A DNA stretch of 64,000 nucleotides from JAFAFN01 sp963707555 (GTDB lineage Bacteria > Actinomycetota > Acidimicrobiia > Acidimicrobiales > Microtrichaceae): contig CAVPQM010000010.1 of assembly GCA_963707555.1 (NCBI GenBank), positions 124,001 through 188,000 of the forward strand. Reading direction: 5' to 3'. Below the pieces are notes generated by a model. That model searched no databases, had not been told where the DNA came from, and worked only from the letters and a program-made list of their open reading frames with translations. Position numbers and translations under genes: made by a program. Below are positions 18,593 through 26,463 of this stretch, piece after piece (the stretch's first letter is position 1; each line of letters opens with the position of its first letter).

Positions 18593-19411
18593 GCACAGGT
18601 GCACGGTGTCACCCTCCACCCGGCCGCGGATGCGCAGCGGACCGTGGTCGAACACCGGCCTCCCGGCGCGGAACTCGAAGGCGACCAGAGGTCGCTCGAC
18701 GTGTCGCCGACACAGCTCGGCCAGCGCGACGGCCTGGAGCGGCCCGTGCACGACCAGCCCGGGGTAGCCCTCCACCTCGGTGGCGTAGGCACGGTCGTAG
18801 TGGATCCGGTGGGCGTTGTAGGTGAGCGCCGAGAAGCGGAACAGCAGTGTCGGGTCGATCTCCAGATCCCAGCTGAGGTCCCAGTCGCCGGGGATCTCGC
18901 CCGGCTCGGGCAACGCCGGGCCCGGAGCGCTCGAGGCCTCGCGGTAGACCAGGTCCTGCTCCTCGACGACGCACAGCTCGCCGTCGGAGAGGGCGAGCTC
19001 GTGGCGCAGCGTGACGAAGACCAGGGTCCCGGACCGGCCGGACTTCTCCACGACCGAGGTGACCCGGCTGCCACGGTGCACCTCGGCGCCGAGGGGGATC
19101 TCGCGGAGGAACTCGAAGCGTCCCCCGGCGTACATCCGCTTGGGCAGCGGAGCGGGCGGGAGCACCTCGTCCGCGGCGGGGTGGCCGTCCGGGCCGAGGT
19201 CCGCCTGCGCCGCGCGGGGCAGGAAGGACAGCCAGTGCCACAGCGGGGGTACGGCGTCACCCGTGGTGGGGGCGCTCCCCGGACCGTCGAGCAGCCCGTG
19301 GAGCGCTGCTGCTGCGGTGGCGTGCACGGTGTCGCTGCGGAGGACCGCCTCGGTCGTCGGTGTGATCTGTGTGGTCGGTGTGGTCTGTGTGGTCGGTGTG
19401 ATGTGGTCCAT
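18539..19411 (-). CDS. FAS1-type/MaoC-like hydratase (mesaconyl/itaconyl-CoA hydratase family)
   Basis: 290 aa double hot-dog protein. PPLWHWLSFLP near the N-terminus, LPKRMYAGGRFEF, and RFSALTYNAHRIHYDRAYA followed by YPGLVVHGPLQA are typical of the mesaconyl-C4-CoA/itaconyl-CoA hydratase group. It should add or remove water on an unsaturated acyl-CoA. The first 20 residues are Thr/Pro/Gln-rich from an 18-base repeat, so the real start may be later. It follows the nitrilase-like gene by 5 bases. Together with the CoA transferase and CitE-type lyase further on, it completes an itaconate-degradation-like set. Confidence 0.82.
   Translation of the reverse strand: MDHITPTTQTTPTTQITPTTEAVLRSDTVHATAAAALHGLLDGPGSAPTTGDAVPPLWHWLSFLPRAAQADLGPDGHPAADEVLPPAPLPKRMYAGGRFEFLREIPLGAEVHRGSRVTSVVEKSGRSGTLVFVTLRHELALSDGELCVVEEQDLVYREASSAPGPALPEPGEIPGDWDLSWDLEIDPTLLFRFSALTYNAHRIHYDRAYATEVEGYPGLVVHGPLQAVALAELCRRHVERPLVAFEFRAGRPVFDHGPLRIRGRVEGDTVHLCTFDLGGNVAVQADATLA
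19353..19406. repeat. 18-base tandem repeat at the hydratase N-terminus
   Basis: Three copies of a GTGGTCGGTGTGRTCTGT-like unit encode the Thr-rich start of the hydratase. The repeat makes the true start codon uncertain. Confidence 0.65.
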
Positions 19412-19416
19412 CGAGG

Positions 19417-20325
19417 TCAGGTCCCGTCCGAACCCGAGGAGTCGGCCGAGAACATGGCCGCGGTCCGGTCACCCCAGTCCTGGGAACGGCGGCGGCCCCA
19501 GCGAGGCTGCGCCCGCACCTCGCTGGCCAACGTGGTGTCGACGTCGCAGTACAAGAGGTCCTCGCCGTCGGTGTCGCTCTCCGCCAGGATCGAGCCCCTG
19601 GCGTCGATGACCCGGCTGTGACCGCGCGACGCAGCCCACGGCCCCGAGACCTCGGACCCGTCCGCGATGTTGCAGCTGACGATGGCGTAGCCGCCCTCGA
19701 GGGCCCGGGCCGCCTTGAGCGACTGGTACACGCCCTCGGTCGCGGGGCCCTCCTTGGCGGCGTGCAGCAGCACGTCGACCCCCGCGCGGGTCAGCGCGCA
19801 GGACAGCTCCGGGTAGGTCAGGTCGGAACCGACGAGCGTCGCGAAGCGACCGAACGGGGTGTCGACCACGGGGAGCCAGTCGGCCAGACCGGCACCCCAG
19901 GTGCCCGACGCCGGCGCCTCGCCACCGACCGGACCGGCGACCGCGCTGCCGGCGATGAGCCCACCGGCGATCTCGCGGTACCGCAGCACCGTCTCGCCGG
20001 AGGCGTCGACCAGCACCGAGGTGTCGAAGAGCTGCCCGTCCGAGGCGACCTCGACCACGTTGGCGTAGATCATGATGGCGTGTGCCGCGGCCAGCTCACC
20101 GAGCAGGCCTTCGAGCGGGCCCGGCAGGGTGACCGCGCTGGCGCCGTACTCACCGGGACCATCGGGGCTGGCGAGCCAGAACTCGCCGAGCAGCAGCAGG
20201 TCGGTGTCGGGGTCGATCCGGTCGCGCAACAGGCCGTCGAGGAACGCGACGTTGGCGGCGATCCGCTCGAGGCCGGGAGGCTCCTCACGACCCCGGTACT
20301 GCAACTGGGCGCAGACGACCTTCAC
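19417..20325 (-). CDS. nitrilase-superfamily protein lacking canonical Lys and Cys (second copy)
   Basis: 302 aa from GTG 20325, chosen for an AAGGAGA site five bases upstream. Fold markers: KVVCAQLQ start, E48 in LLGEFW, CNIADG. As in the gene at 3668-5260, Lys is Glu (RYREIA, E118) and nucleophile Cys is Gly (VGSDLTYPE, G166). The D-x-x-YPE context fixes the alignment with the usual C-Y-D-x-R-F-P-E. It lacks the long C-terminal extension of the other copy. The shared substitution points to a distinct subfamily with another function. It lies between acyl-CoA dehydrogenase and hydratase genes. Confidence 0.8.
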   Translation of the reverse strand: MKVVCAQLQYRGREEPPGLERIAANVAFLDGLLRDRIDPDTDLLLLGEFWLASPDGPGEYGASAVTLPGPLEGLLGELAAAHAIMIYANVVEVASDGQLFDTSVLVDASGETVLRYREIAGGLIAGSAVAGPVGGEAPASGTWGAGLADWLPVVDTPFGRFATLVGSDLTYPELSCALTRAGVDVLLHAAKEGPATEGVYQSLKAARALEGGYAIVSCNIADGSEVSGPWAASRGHSRVIDARGSILAESDTDGEDLLYCDVDTTLASEVRAQPRWGRRRSQDWGDRTAAMFSADSSGSDGT

Positions 20326-20430
20326 GATGATCTCCTTTCGTCCGGACATGTCGACTCGACCCGTCCGGGGACTGCACGAGTCGGGCCGGCGGTCACGTCC
20401 GCCGACCAGCCTCGTCGGGGCGTGGCGGAT

Positions 20431-21582
20431 TTACGCGGGTGAGCCGTCGACGAGCTCGCGCACGATGACGTTGCGGAGCACCTCGTTGGTGCCTTCACCC
20501 ACGATCATCAGCGGCGCATCGCGGAAGTACCGCTCGATGTCGTACTCCTTGGAGTAGCCGTACCCGCCGTGGACGCGGACCGCGTCGAGCGCGATCTGCA
20601 TGGCGGTCTCCGAGGCGTACAGCTTGGCCATCGCGCCTTCGAGCTTCGCGGCGCCGGTGTCGTCGAGGGTCCGAGCTGCGTGGGCGACCAGTAGACGCGC
20701 GGCCGAGAGCTTGGTGGCCATGTCGGCGAGGTAGTTGCCGATCGACTGGTGCTTCCAGATCGGCACGCCGAAGGCCTCGCGGTCCTGGGCATAGGTGAGG
20801 GAGTCCTCGTACGCAGCCCGACCGACACCCAGGGCCCGGGCGGCCACCTGGATGCGCCCGGTCTCGAGCCCGACCATCATCTGGGAGAAGCCACGACCTG
20901 GTTCACCACCGAGCACCGCCGATGCGGGAACGCGGCAGTCGTCGAAGGAGATCTCGCAGGTCTCGACGCCCTTGTACCCGAGCTTGCCCAGGTCGCGGGA
21001 CACCGTGAAGCCGGGGACCTTCTCGACCAACAGGATGCTGATGCCGCGGTGGGCCGGCCGGACCTCGGTGTCGGTCTTGACCAACAGGGCCACCACGCCT
21101 GCCGCACGGGCACTGGTGATCCAGGTCTTGGAGCCGTTGATGACGTAGTCGCCACCGTCCTTCTTGGCGACGGTGCGCATCGCCTGCAGGTCCGAACCGC
21201 CACCGGGCTCGGTGAGGGCCATCGTGGCCCGCATCTCTCCGGTGGCCAGCTTGGGCAGGTAGTGGTCGCGCTGCTCCGGCGTGCCGTAGCGGTCGATCAG
21301 ACGGCTGACGACGGAGTGGCCGCCGAAGGCACCCGCCAGCGACATCCAGCCCCGGGCGATCTCCTCGGTGATGGCGGCGAAGCAGACGGTGGAGACCGAC
21401 GAGTCGCTGTGCGTCGGGGGGATGCACAGTCCGTAGACGCCCAGTTCCTTCATCATGTCGATGAGCTCGCCGGGGTACGTGTTCTCATGCTCGAGTTCAC
21501 GGGCCACGGGGCGGATCTCGTTGTCGACGAAGCGGCGTACGAGGTCGACGATCTCGGTCTCGTCCTCATTCAGTGCATACAC
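20431..21582 (-). CDS. acyl-CoA dehydrogenase
   Basis: 383 aa, normal length. FAD and substrate segments are ALTEPGGGSDLQAMRT, NGSKTWITSA and VHGGYGYSKEYDIERYFRDA, with the late catalytic-Glu region VGEGTNEVLRN. Oxidises an acyl-CoA to the enoyl-CoA, passing electrons to ETF. Its product could feed the neighbouring hydratase. It is separated from the upstream PrpD gene by 39 bases, so the five genes are probably one transcript. Confidence 0.93.
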   Translation of the reverse strand: MYALNEDETEIVDLVRRFVDNEIRPVARELEHENTYPGELIDMMKELGVYGLCIPPTHSDSSVSTVCFAAITEEIARGWMSLAGAFGGHSVVSRLIDRYGTPEQRDHYLPKLATGEMRATMALTEPGGGSDLQAMRTVAKKDGGDYVINGSKTWITSARAAGVVALLVKTDTEVRPAHRGISILLVEKVPGFTVSRDLGKLGYKGVETCEISFDDCRVPASAVLGGEPGRGFSQMMVGLETGRIQVAARALGVGRAAYEDSLTYAQDREAFGVPIWKHQSIGNYLADMATKLSAARLLVAHAARTLDDTGAAKLEGAMAKLYASETAMQIALDAVRVHGGYGYSKEYDIERYFRDAPLMIVGEGTNEVLRNVIVRELVDGSPA

Positions 21583-21621
21583 AGGTTCATTCCAGTCGTC
21601 GTCGTTCGGGAACGGTGCCGA

Positions 21622-22938
21622 TCAGGCCGGACGGGCCTGCGCGGCGATCGTGGCGACGTCGTCGACACGATCGAGGTCGAAGAGCTGGTCCAACAGGACC
21701 CGGGCCGTCGTCGCCCCGAGCACCGGGGTGACGAGGGCGTCGCACTTCTTGTCGAGCTGGGCATCGGTCATCGGTCGCGCCGCGCTGGCCGTCGCATGCG
21801 GGACGTGCACCTCGTGCCAGACATCACCGACACGGGCCCGCAGGCGACATTCGTCCTTGTCGATGGTGGGGTCGAGTCGCACCTCGAGCAGGTCGCGGAG
21901 CCGGATGACGTCGTCGGCTCGTGCCCGCTCGTCGCTGAACTGGGGCGGGCCGGCCATCTGGTCGGTCATGCCCAGCGCGAAGCAGTGGTAGACGCTGAAC
22001 TTGCTCTGCAGTCCGTCCTGGGGATCCTGCACACCCATGACGTCGAGCACCACGGGGTGGACCTCGACGACCGCCTCGTCGATGTCCTCGGGAGCGGCCA
22101 GCGCTCGCAGGTCGATGCCGGCGTCGACCACCGGGTGGCTCACGATGCCGCACGAGTACGGCTTGATCGCGTTGTCGACGATCTCCCACCGCTCACCGAG
22201 GTCCTCGAGCGCGGCCTCGACGTCGAGCGCGGGAGTGAGCTCGACGAGGAGGTCGGTGCTGAGCGGCGCGTCGGACACGTGGCCCGCGGCGCTCAGCAGC
22301 GCGGCCTCGAGGCCGTCGGCGGCCGCCTTGCCGGCGTGGTAGCTCTTCGTCATCGTCCCCAGGGCGGCCTGGTTGCCGGCCACCTCGCTGAGTGCGATGG
22401 TCATGGCCGAGCGCAGCTGCTGCTCGTCGAGCCGGAGCAGGCGGGCGGTCGCCACCGCGGCGCCGATCCGGCCGGTGCTGCTGGTCAGGTGCCAACCCCG
22501 GTCGAAGTGGGGGGTACCCAGGGCGATGCCGACTCGCAGGGTGACCTCGACGCCGACGGCGACCGCGTCGACGAGCTCGCGGCCCGAGCGACCTTCGGCT
22601 TCGGCGACGGCGAAGGCCGCCGGCACGATCGCGCATCCCGGGTGGATCACGGTGCGGAGGTGCGTGTCGTCGAAGTCCTCGACGTGGGCGCTGATGCCGT
22701 TGAGCAGCGCCGCGTCGCGCAACGCCACCGCGCCGGCGCGGCCGAGGAACGTCGCCTGCCCGCCACCGGATCCGATGGCGGCCGACGCGGTGTCGAGCAC
22801 CGGGTGGTCGGAGGCGCCGATGGACAACGCCACCGAGTTGGCGATCGTCCGGACCGCTGCCCGACGGGCCACCTCGGGAATGGCGTCCGACGGCGTGGCC
22901 GCCAGTGCGACCAAGGGGGTGAACAGATCTGCAGTCAT
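21622..22938 (-). CDS. MmgE/PrpD family protein
   Basis: 438 aa, full length for the family. Typical blocks are SVALSIGASDHP, HVEDFDDTHLRTVIHPGCAIVPA and KSYHAGKAAADGLEA. C-terminal domain II is present (IKPYSCGIVSHPVVDAG). It should catalyse dehydration, decarboxylation or epimerisation of a polycarboxylate. Its start overlaps the stop of the half-size homologue upstream (ATGA), so the two may form one complex. It differs strongly from the PrpD gene at 15497-16958. Confidence 0.87.
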   Translation of the reverse strand: MTADLFTPLVALAATPSDAIPEVARRAAVRTIANSVALSIGASDHPVLDTASAAIGSGGGQATFLGRAGAVALRDAALLNGISAHVEDFDDTHLRTVIHPGCAIVPAAFAVAEAEGRSGRELVDAVAVGVEVTLRVGIALGTPHFDRGWHLTSSTGRIGAAVATARLLRLDEQQLRSAMTIALSEVAGNQAALGTMTKSYHAGKAAADGLEAALLSAAGHVSDAPLSTDLLVELTPALDVEAALEDLGERWEIVDNAIKPYSCGIVSHPVVDAGIDLRALAAPEDIDEAVVEVHPVVLDVMGVQDPQDGLQSKFSVYHCFALGMTDQMAGPPQFSDERARADDVIRLRDLLEVRLDPTIDKDECRLRARVGDVWHEVHVPHATASAARPMTDAQLDKKCDALVTPVLGATTARVLLDQLFDLDRVDDVATIAAQARPA

Positions 22939-23834
22939 GCGAGGCCGCCTTCGGGCAGGGTGGTCGATGAGGGCGGGGTGGTCGATGAGGGCGGGGTGGT
23001 CGATGAGGAACGGGGCGCATCGGATCCGCCGACGGACTCCTCGGTCGGCGCTGACGACCAGCGGTCCCCGAATCCGTCGATGACCTCGGCCAGTCGTTCT
23101 CGAGGTTCGACTCCGGGGAACAGCACGCCGAAGTACCCGCGCGCATGACCCAGCGAATCGGTCGGCGACGTGAAGCCCTGATCGGCCAGGAGGACCGCCA
23201 GCACCGCGTTGGATGCCGCCTTGCCCGCGTGCATGGCCAGCGCCGCGGGCCCGGCGTCGTCGGCGAGTCCGACGGTGGAGCTGGCCGCGATGCCGATGGC
23301 CAGCGCGAGCGACTCGGCGTCGAGCTCGAAGACCTCACCCGCGGCGACGGTCGCACCCAGCACGCCGGCAGCGGCCGTGGGGTCCCATCGGTGGTCCGCG
23401 CCGGCGGCCGCGGCCACACGGTGCTGCACCTCGATGCCGGACACGGTCGCCTCGAGCAGGCGTTCGGAGCTCGGTGTCCGCAGCGATGCCGCCACGGTGG
23501 CAGCGGCCAGTACGGGAGCGACGTGTGGGACGGCGCCGGGCAGGTCTCGCAGCGCGGCGCCTGCGACCAGGGCTGCGTCACGGGGTTCGTAGCGCTGCTC
23601 GTCGCCGGGCAGCTCGACCGTGCCGTCGGTCCCCGCGGCGCGGACCATGGCCCGGATGGCGCTGGCCGCGGAGCCCTCCGCGTCGCGGACCGCGGTGGCC
23701 TCGTCCACCGTGAGCAGGTGGCGCCGGGCTGCGTCGAGCACCTCGGGTGCCACCGGTCGCCCACGGCGGGCGACGACGGCGTCCGCCAGTTGTCGCCCGC
23801 CCTCCGGCGCCGTCGGTGGGTCTTGGTCGATCAT
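22935..23834 (-). CDS. half-size MmgE/PrpD domain I protein
   Basis: 299 aa. Only the helical domain I is recognisable (VPHVAPVLAAATVAASL, VSGIEVQHRVAAAAGADH, MHAGKAASNAVLAVLLADQGF). The smaller domain II and its usual substrate residues are absent, and the position normally holding DYDD is altered (LRDLPGAVPHVAP). The C-terminus is a low-complexity Ser/Thr/Pro tail from an 18-base repeat. Coupled to the full-length PrpD by ATGA, so it may be a regulatory or structural partner. Confidence 0.75.
   Translation of the reverse strand: MIDQDPPTAPEGGRQLADAVVARRGRPVAPEVLDAARRHLLTVDEATAVRDAEGSAASAIRAMVRAAGTDGTVELPGDEQRYEPRDAALVAGAALRDLPGAVPHVAPVLAAATVAASLRTPSSERLLEATVSGIEVQHRVAAAAGADHRWDPTAAAGVLGATVAAGEVFELDAESLALAIGIAASSTVGLADDAGPAALAMHAGKAASNAVLAVLLADQGFTSPTDSLGHARGYFGVLFPGVEPRERLAEVIDGFGDRWSSAPTEESVGGSDAPRSSSTTPPSSTTPPSSTTLPEGGLA
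22959..23008. repeat. 18-base tandem repeat at the PrpD/PrpD junction
   Basis: 2.8 copies of GGTGGTCGATGAGGGCGG. On the minus strand it encodes the Ser-Thr-Thr-Pro-Pro-Ser tail of the half-size PrpD protein, ending 21 bases before the start of the next gene. Confidence 0.75.
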
Positions 23835-23937
23835 GCGAACAGTTCCTCGGCCTAGCGGATGGGTCCCGATTTATGATAGTCAGGTACCGTACTTAGAGCA
23901 AGGTTGCTGGGCGTCCACGCGATCGAGGAGCAGGCCG

Positions 23938-24672
23938 ATGCAGTCGGACATCACGTCGGGACAGAAGAGCATCGAGGTGCTCCGATCCCTCGACCGCAAG
24001 GTCGAACCGAGCTGGACGGCGCTCCTCCTGATCGACCTGCTCAACGACTTCCTCGCCCCCGACGGAAAGACCGCGGCCGACGCCGGTCGCCCCATCGACT
24101 TCGCACGGGCCGTCATCCCCGCCCAGCAACGTCTGCTCGCTGCGGCCCGCGCCGCAGGAGTGATGGTGATCCACGTCGCCCAGACCACGCTGCACAACCG
24201 GGCCAGCTCGTCGGGCCCGTGGCTCGATGCCCGTTCCAGGGCCACCTACTCGGTCGAGGACCTGTGCATGGAGGGCAGCTGGGGCGGTCGGGTGATCGAC
24301 GAGCTCGCACCGCTCGACGACGAGTTGGTGATCCCGAAGTACCGCTACAGCGGCTTCGCCGGGACCAACCTCGACCTGGTGCTGCGCAGCCGCGGCATCC
24401 GGACCACGATCTGCGCCGGTGTCTCCACGAACGTCTGCGTCGAGGCGACCGCCCGCGAGGCCTTCAGCCACGACTACTACGTCGTCCTGCCCGAGGATGC
24501 ATGTGCCTCGTGGGACGAGCCGCTGCACCACGCCACCCTCGCGACCGCCGGCCACCGCTACGCGTCGGTGACCACGGTCGACGAGCTCGCGGCGCAGTGG
24601 CGCCCGACGGACCCAGCAGCCGACGACCCGACAACCGACGACCCGACGACCGACGACGCAGGAGCTCGATGA
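23938..24672 (+). CDS. isochorismatase-family cysteine hydrolase
   Basis: 244 aa from ATG 23938, with GAGGAG about eight bases upstream. The Asp-Lys-Cys triad is complete: D33 (LLIDLLNDF), K134 (VIPKYRYSGF) and C167 (STNVCVEATAREA). Relatives include maleamate amidohydrolase, N-carbamoylsarcosine amidase and biuret/ureidoacrylate hydrolases. The last 15 residues are Asp/Pro/Thr-rich from a 15-base repeat. It overlaps the SDR gene by 4 bases. The 103-base region back to 23834 is a divergent promoter region; TATGAT at about 23873 could be its -10. An amide or carbamate of the degraded compound is the likely substrate. Confidence 0.88.
   Translation: MQSDITSGQKSIEVLRSLDRKVEPSWTALLLIDLLNDFLAPDGKTAADAGRPIDFARAVIPAQQRLLAAARAAGVMVIHVAQTTLHNRASSSGPWLDARSRATYSVEDLCMEGSWGGRVIDELAPLDDELVIPKYRYSGFAGTNLDLVLRSRGIRTTICAGVSTNVCVEATAREAFSHDYYVVLPEDACASWDEPLHHATLATAGHRYASVTTVDELAAQWRPTDPAADDPTTDDPTTDDAGAR
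24620..24657. repeat. 15-base tandem repeat at the hydrolase/SDR junction
   Basis: 2.5 copies of CCGACGACCCGACRA, encoding the DDPTTDDPTTDD tail of the cysteine hydrolase and ending 12 bases before the SDR start. Confidence 0.75.
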
Positions 24673-25451
24673 TGGACCTTGGACTGCAGCACCGCGTGAT
24701 CATCGTGACCGGAGCCAGCGGCGGCATCGGTGAGGCCACCGCCCTCCGCCTGGCCGACGAGGGCGCCGACCTGGTGTTGGGTGCCCGCCGCAGCGTCGCC
24801 CTCGAGGCCGTGGCCGACGCAGCCCGGGCGAGGGGCGCCACCGTGGTGACCGTCGCCGGCGACCTCACCGAACCCGACGCCATCGATGCGTTGACCGCCG
24901 CGGCCGCCGAGCGGTTCGGCGTGGTCCACGGACTGGCCGCCTGTGTCGGCTCGACCCCCATCGGCACCTTCTCGGAGCTCACCGACGACCAGTGGACGGC
25001 AGCCTTCGAGAGCAAGCTGCTCGCCACCGTCCGCGTCGTGCGGTCCACCCTCGCGTTGATGACCGACGGCGGACGTCTGGTGCTGGTGGCCGGCAACGCC
25101 GCCCACGCCCCGAGTGCCCACATGGCCACGTCGTCGACCATCAACGCCGCGCTCGGCAACCTGGCCGTCTGCCTCACCCTCGAGTACGCCGCCCGGGGAA
25201 TCGGCGCGGTGGCGCTCGACCCGGGCGTCGTCGCCACCCAGCGCATGGCCGGACTGCAGGGCTACCTGGCGGAGTCCCGCGGCATCGAGCCGGCCGAGGC
25301 GGAGCGCCAGGTGCTCGCCGGCATCCCTCGCGGCCGGGTGGCGACCGCGGATGAGGTCGGCGCCGTCGCCGCCACGCTCCTCTCGCCACTCGGGGCCCAC
25401 ATCGCCGCCACGTCCATCGTCGTCGACGGCGGCCAAGCCGCCGTTCGCTGA
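24669..25451 (+). CDS. SDR-family protein with altered active site
   Basis: 260 aa. The nucleotide-binding motif TGASGGIG (14-21) and the late PGVVAT and VDGGQA segments are standard for short-chain dehydrogenases. The usual Ser...Tyr-x-x-x-Lys site is not visible: the region reads LVAGNAAHAPSAHMATSSTINAA, cited here as LVAGNAAHAP then SAHMATSS, so Tyr is replaced by His or Met and Lys by Ser. Either it uses other residues or it is not a classical oxidoreductase. Translationally coupled to the cysteine hydrolase. Confidence 0.82.
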   Translation: MMDLGLQHRVIIVTGASGGIGEATALRLADEGADLVLGARRSVALEAVADAARARGATVVTVAGDLTEPDAIDALTAAAAERFGVVHGLAACVGSTPIGTFSELTDDQWTAAFESKLLATVRVVRSTLALMTDGGRLVLVAGNAAHAPSAHMATSSTINAALGNLAVCLTLEYAARGIGAVALDPGVVATQRMAGLQGYLAESRGIEPAEAERQVLAGIPRGRVATADEVGAVAATLLSPLGAHIAATSIVVDGGQAAVR

Positions 25452-25471
25452 ACCTCGGAATCGAGCCTGCG

Positions 25472-26359
25472 ATGTCCCACCCCTTCATCGACCACGAGCT
25501 CGCCGGCCGGCGGGCGGAGCTCCCGCTGCTCGGTGGTGCCGACGTCCTGGTCCACATCGTGCTCAACGTCGAGCTCTGGGCGTTCGACGCACCGATGCCC
25601 CGCAAGCTGCTCGGCGGACCGCACGGCAAGGACCACGTTCCGGACGTCCCGAACTTCAGCTGGGTCGAGTACGGCATGCGCTGTGGACTCCCCCGGGTGA
25701 TCGCCTCGATCGACGAACGCGGCCTGGCGGCCAGCGCCAGCGTGAACGCCGACGTGGTGACCGAGTACCCCGCGGCGGCCGACCTGCTGGTCGAGACCGG
25801 CTTCGAGTGGATCGCCCACGGCGTGCAGCAGCGCGCCCTTCCGTCCTACGACGACGAGCGGGCGGTCATCGTCGAGGCCCTGGACCGGATCGAGGGGTTC
25901 ACCGGCACCCGACCCCGGGGTTGGCTCGGTCCGGGACTGCACGAGACGCTCGAGACACCCGACGCGTTGTCCTCGGTCGGGGTCGACTACGTGTGTGACT
26001 GGGGCCTCGACGACCGCCCGGTGTGGCTCCGCGCGGCGCCGAACCCGCTCGTGGCCGTGCCGTACAACCTCGAGCTGAACGACAGCCTGCTGTTCGCGGC
26101 CCAGTGGAACTCGTCCGCGGAGTACGAGCACCGGGTGACCGAGACGTTCGAGGTGTACCTCCGCGAGTCCGACGGCCCGAAGGTGCTGACACTGGGCCTG
26201 CACCCCCACCTCATCGGGGTCCCCCACCGCATCCGCAGCTTCGAGCGGATGCTCGACCTGCTGCTCGCCAGCCCCCGCGTCCGGTTCGTGACCGGCTCGG
26301 AGATCTGCGACTGGTTCCGCGACGGGTCACGAGATCCTCGCACCGCCGACGACCACTGA
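25472..26359 (+). CDS. polysaccharide deacetylase-like protein, PuuE/allantoinase type
   Basis: 295 aa, NodB-homology barrel in the circularly varied PuuE arrangement. IVLNVELWAFD is at the start, followed by GLAASASVNADVV, WIAHGVQQRAL, RPRGWLGPGL and a metal/catalytic His region TLGLHPHLIG. PuuE-type members hydrolyse allantoin or related cyclic amides rather than sugars. With the hydantoinase, cyclase and cysteine hydrolase nearby, this is the fourth C-N or C-O hydrolase in 12 kb. Starts 20 bases after the SDR stop. Confidence 0.83.
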   Translation: MSHPFIDHELAGRRAELPLLGGADVLVHIVLNVELWAFDAPMPRKLLGGPHGKDHVPDVPNFSWVEYGMRCGLPRVIASIDERGLAASASVNADVVTEYPAAADLLVETGFEWIAHGVQQRALPSYDDERAVIVEALDRIEGFTGTRPRGWLGPGLHETLETPDALSSVGVDYVCDWGLDDRPVWLRAAPNPLVAVPYNLELNDSLLFAAQWNSSAEYEHRVTETFEVYLRESDGPKVLTLGLHPHLIGVPHRIRSFERMLDLLLASPRVRFVTGSEICDWFRDGSRDPRTADDH

Positions 26360-26463
26360 ACGACCGCTGGACGACAAGGGGCCACCCGGCCCCCGCACCT
26401 AGGCCATGATGGACCACCGCCTGCGGGCGGCACTCCACCACGACCTGATGAGGAAGCCCTTCC

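Noticed and set aside
14655..19260. Two long minus-strand open frames opposite the cyclase/PrpD/hydantoinase operon
   Set aside because: Low-complexity translations and no start signals; the plus strand carries complete family motifs throughout.
20352..20425. Terminator after the acyl-CoA dehydrogenase gene (CGGCGG/CCGCCG)
   Set aside because: Only six-base arms and no T-run; too weak, and the next gene is probably in the same operon.
20749..23148. An 800-codon plus-strand open frame opposite the PrpD and acyl-CoA dehydrogenase genes
   Set aside because: Antisense shadow of high-GC genes; no recognisable domain, and it crosses several real gene boundaries.
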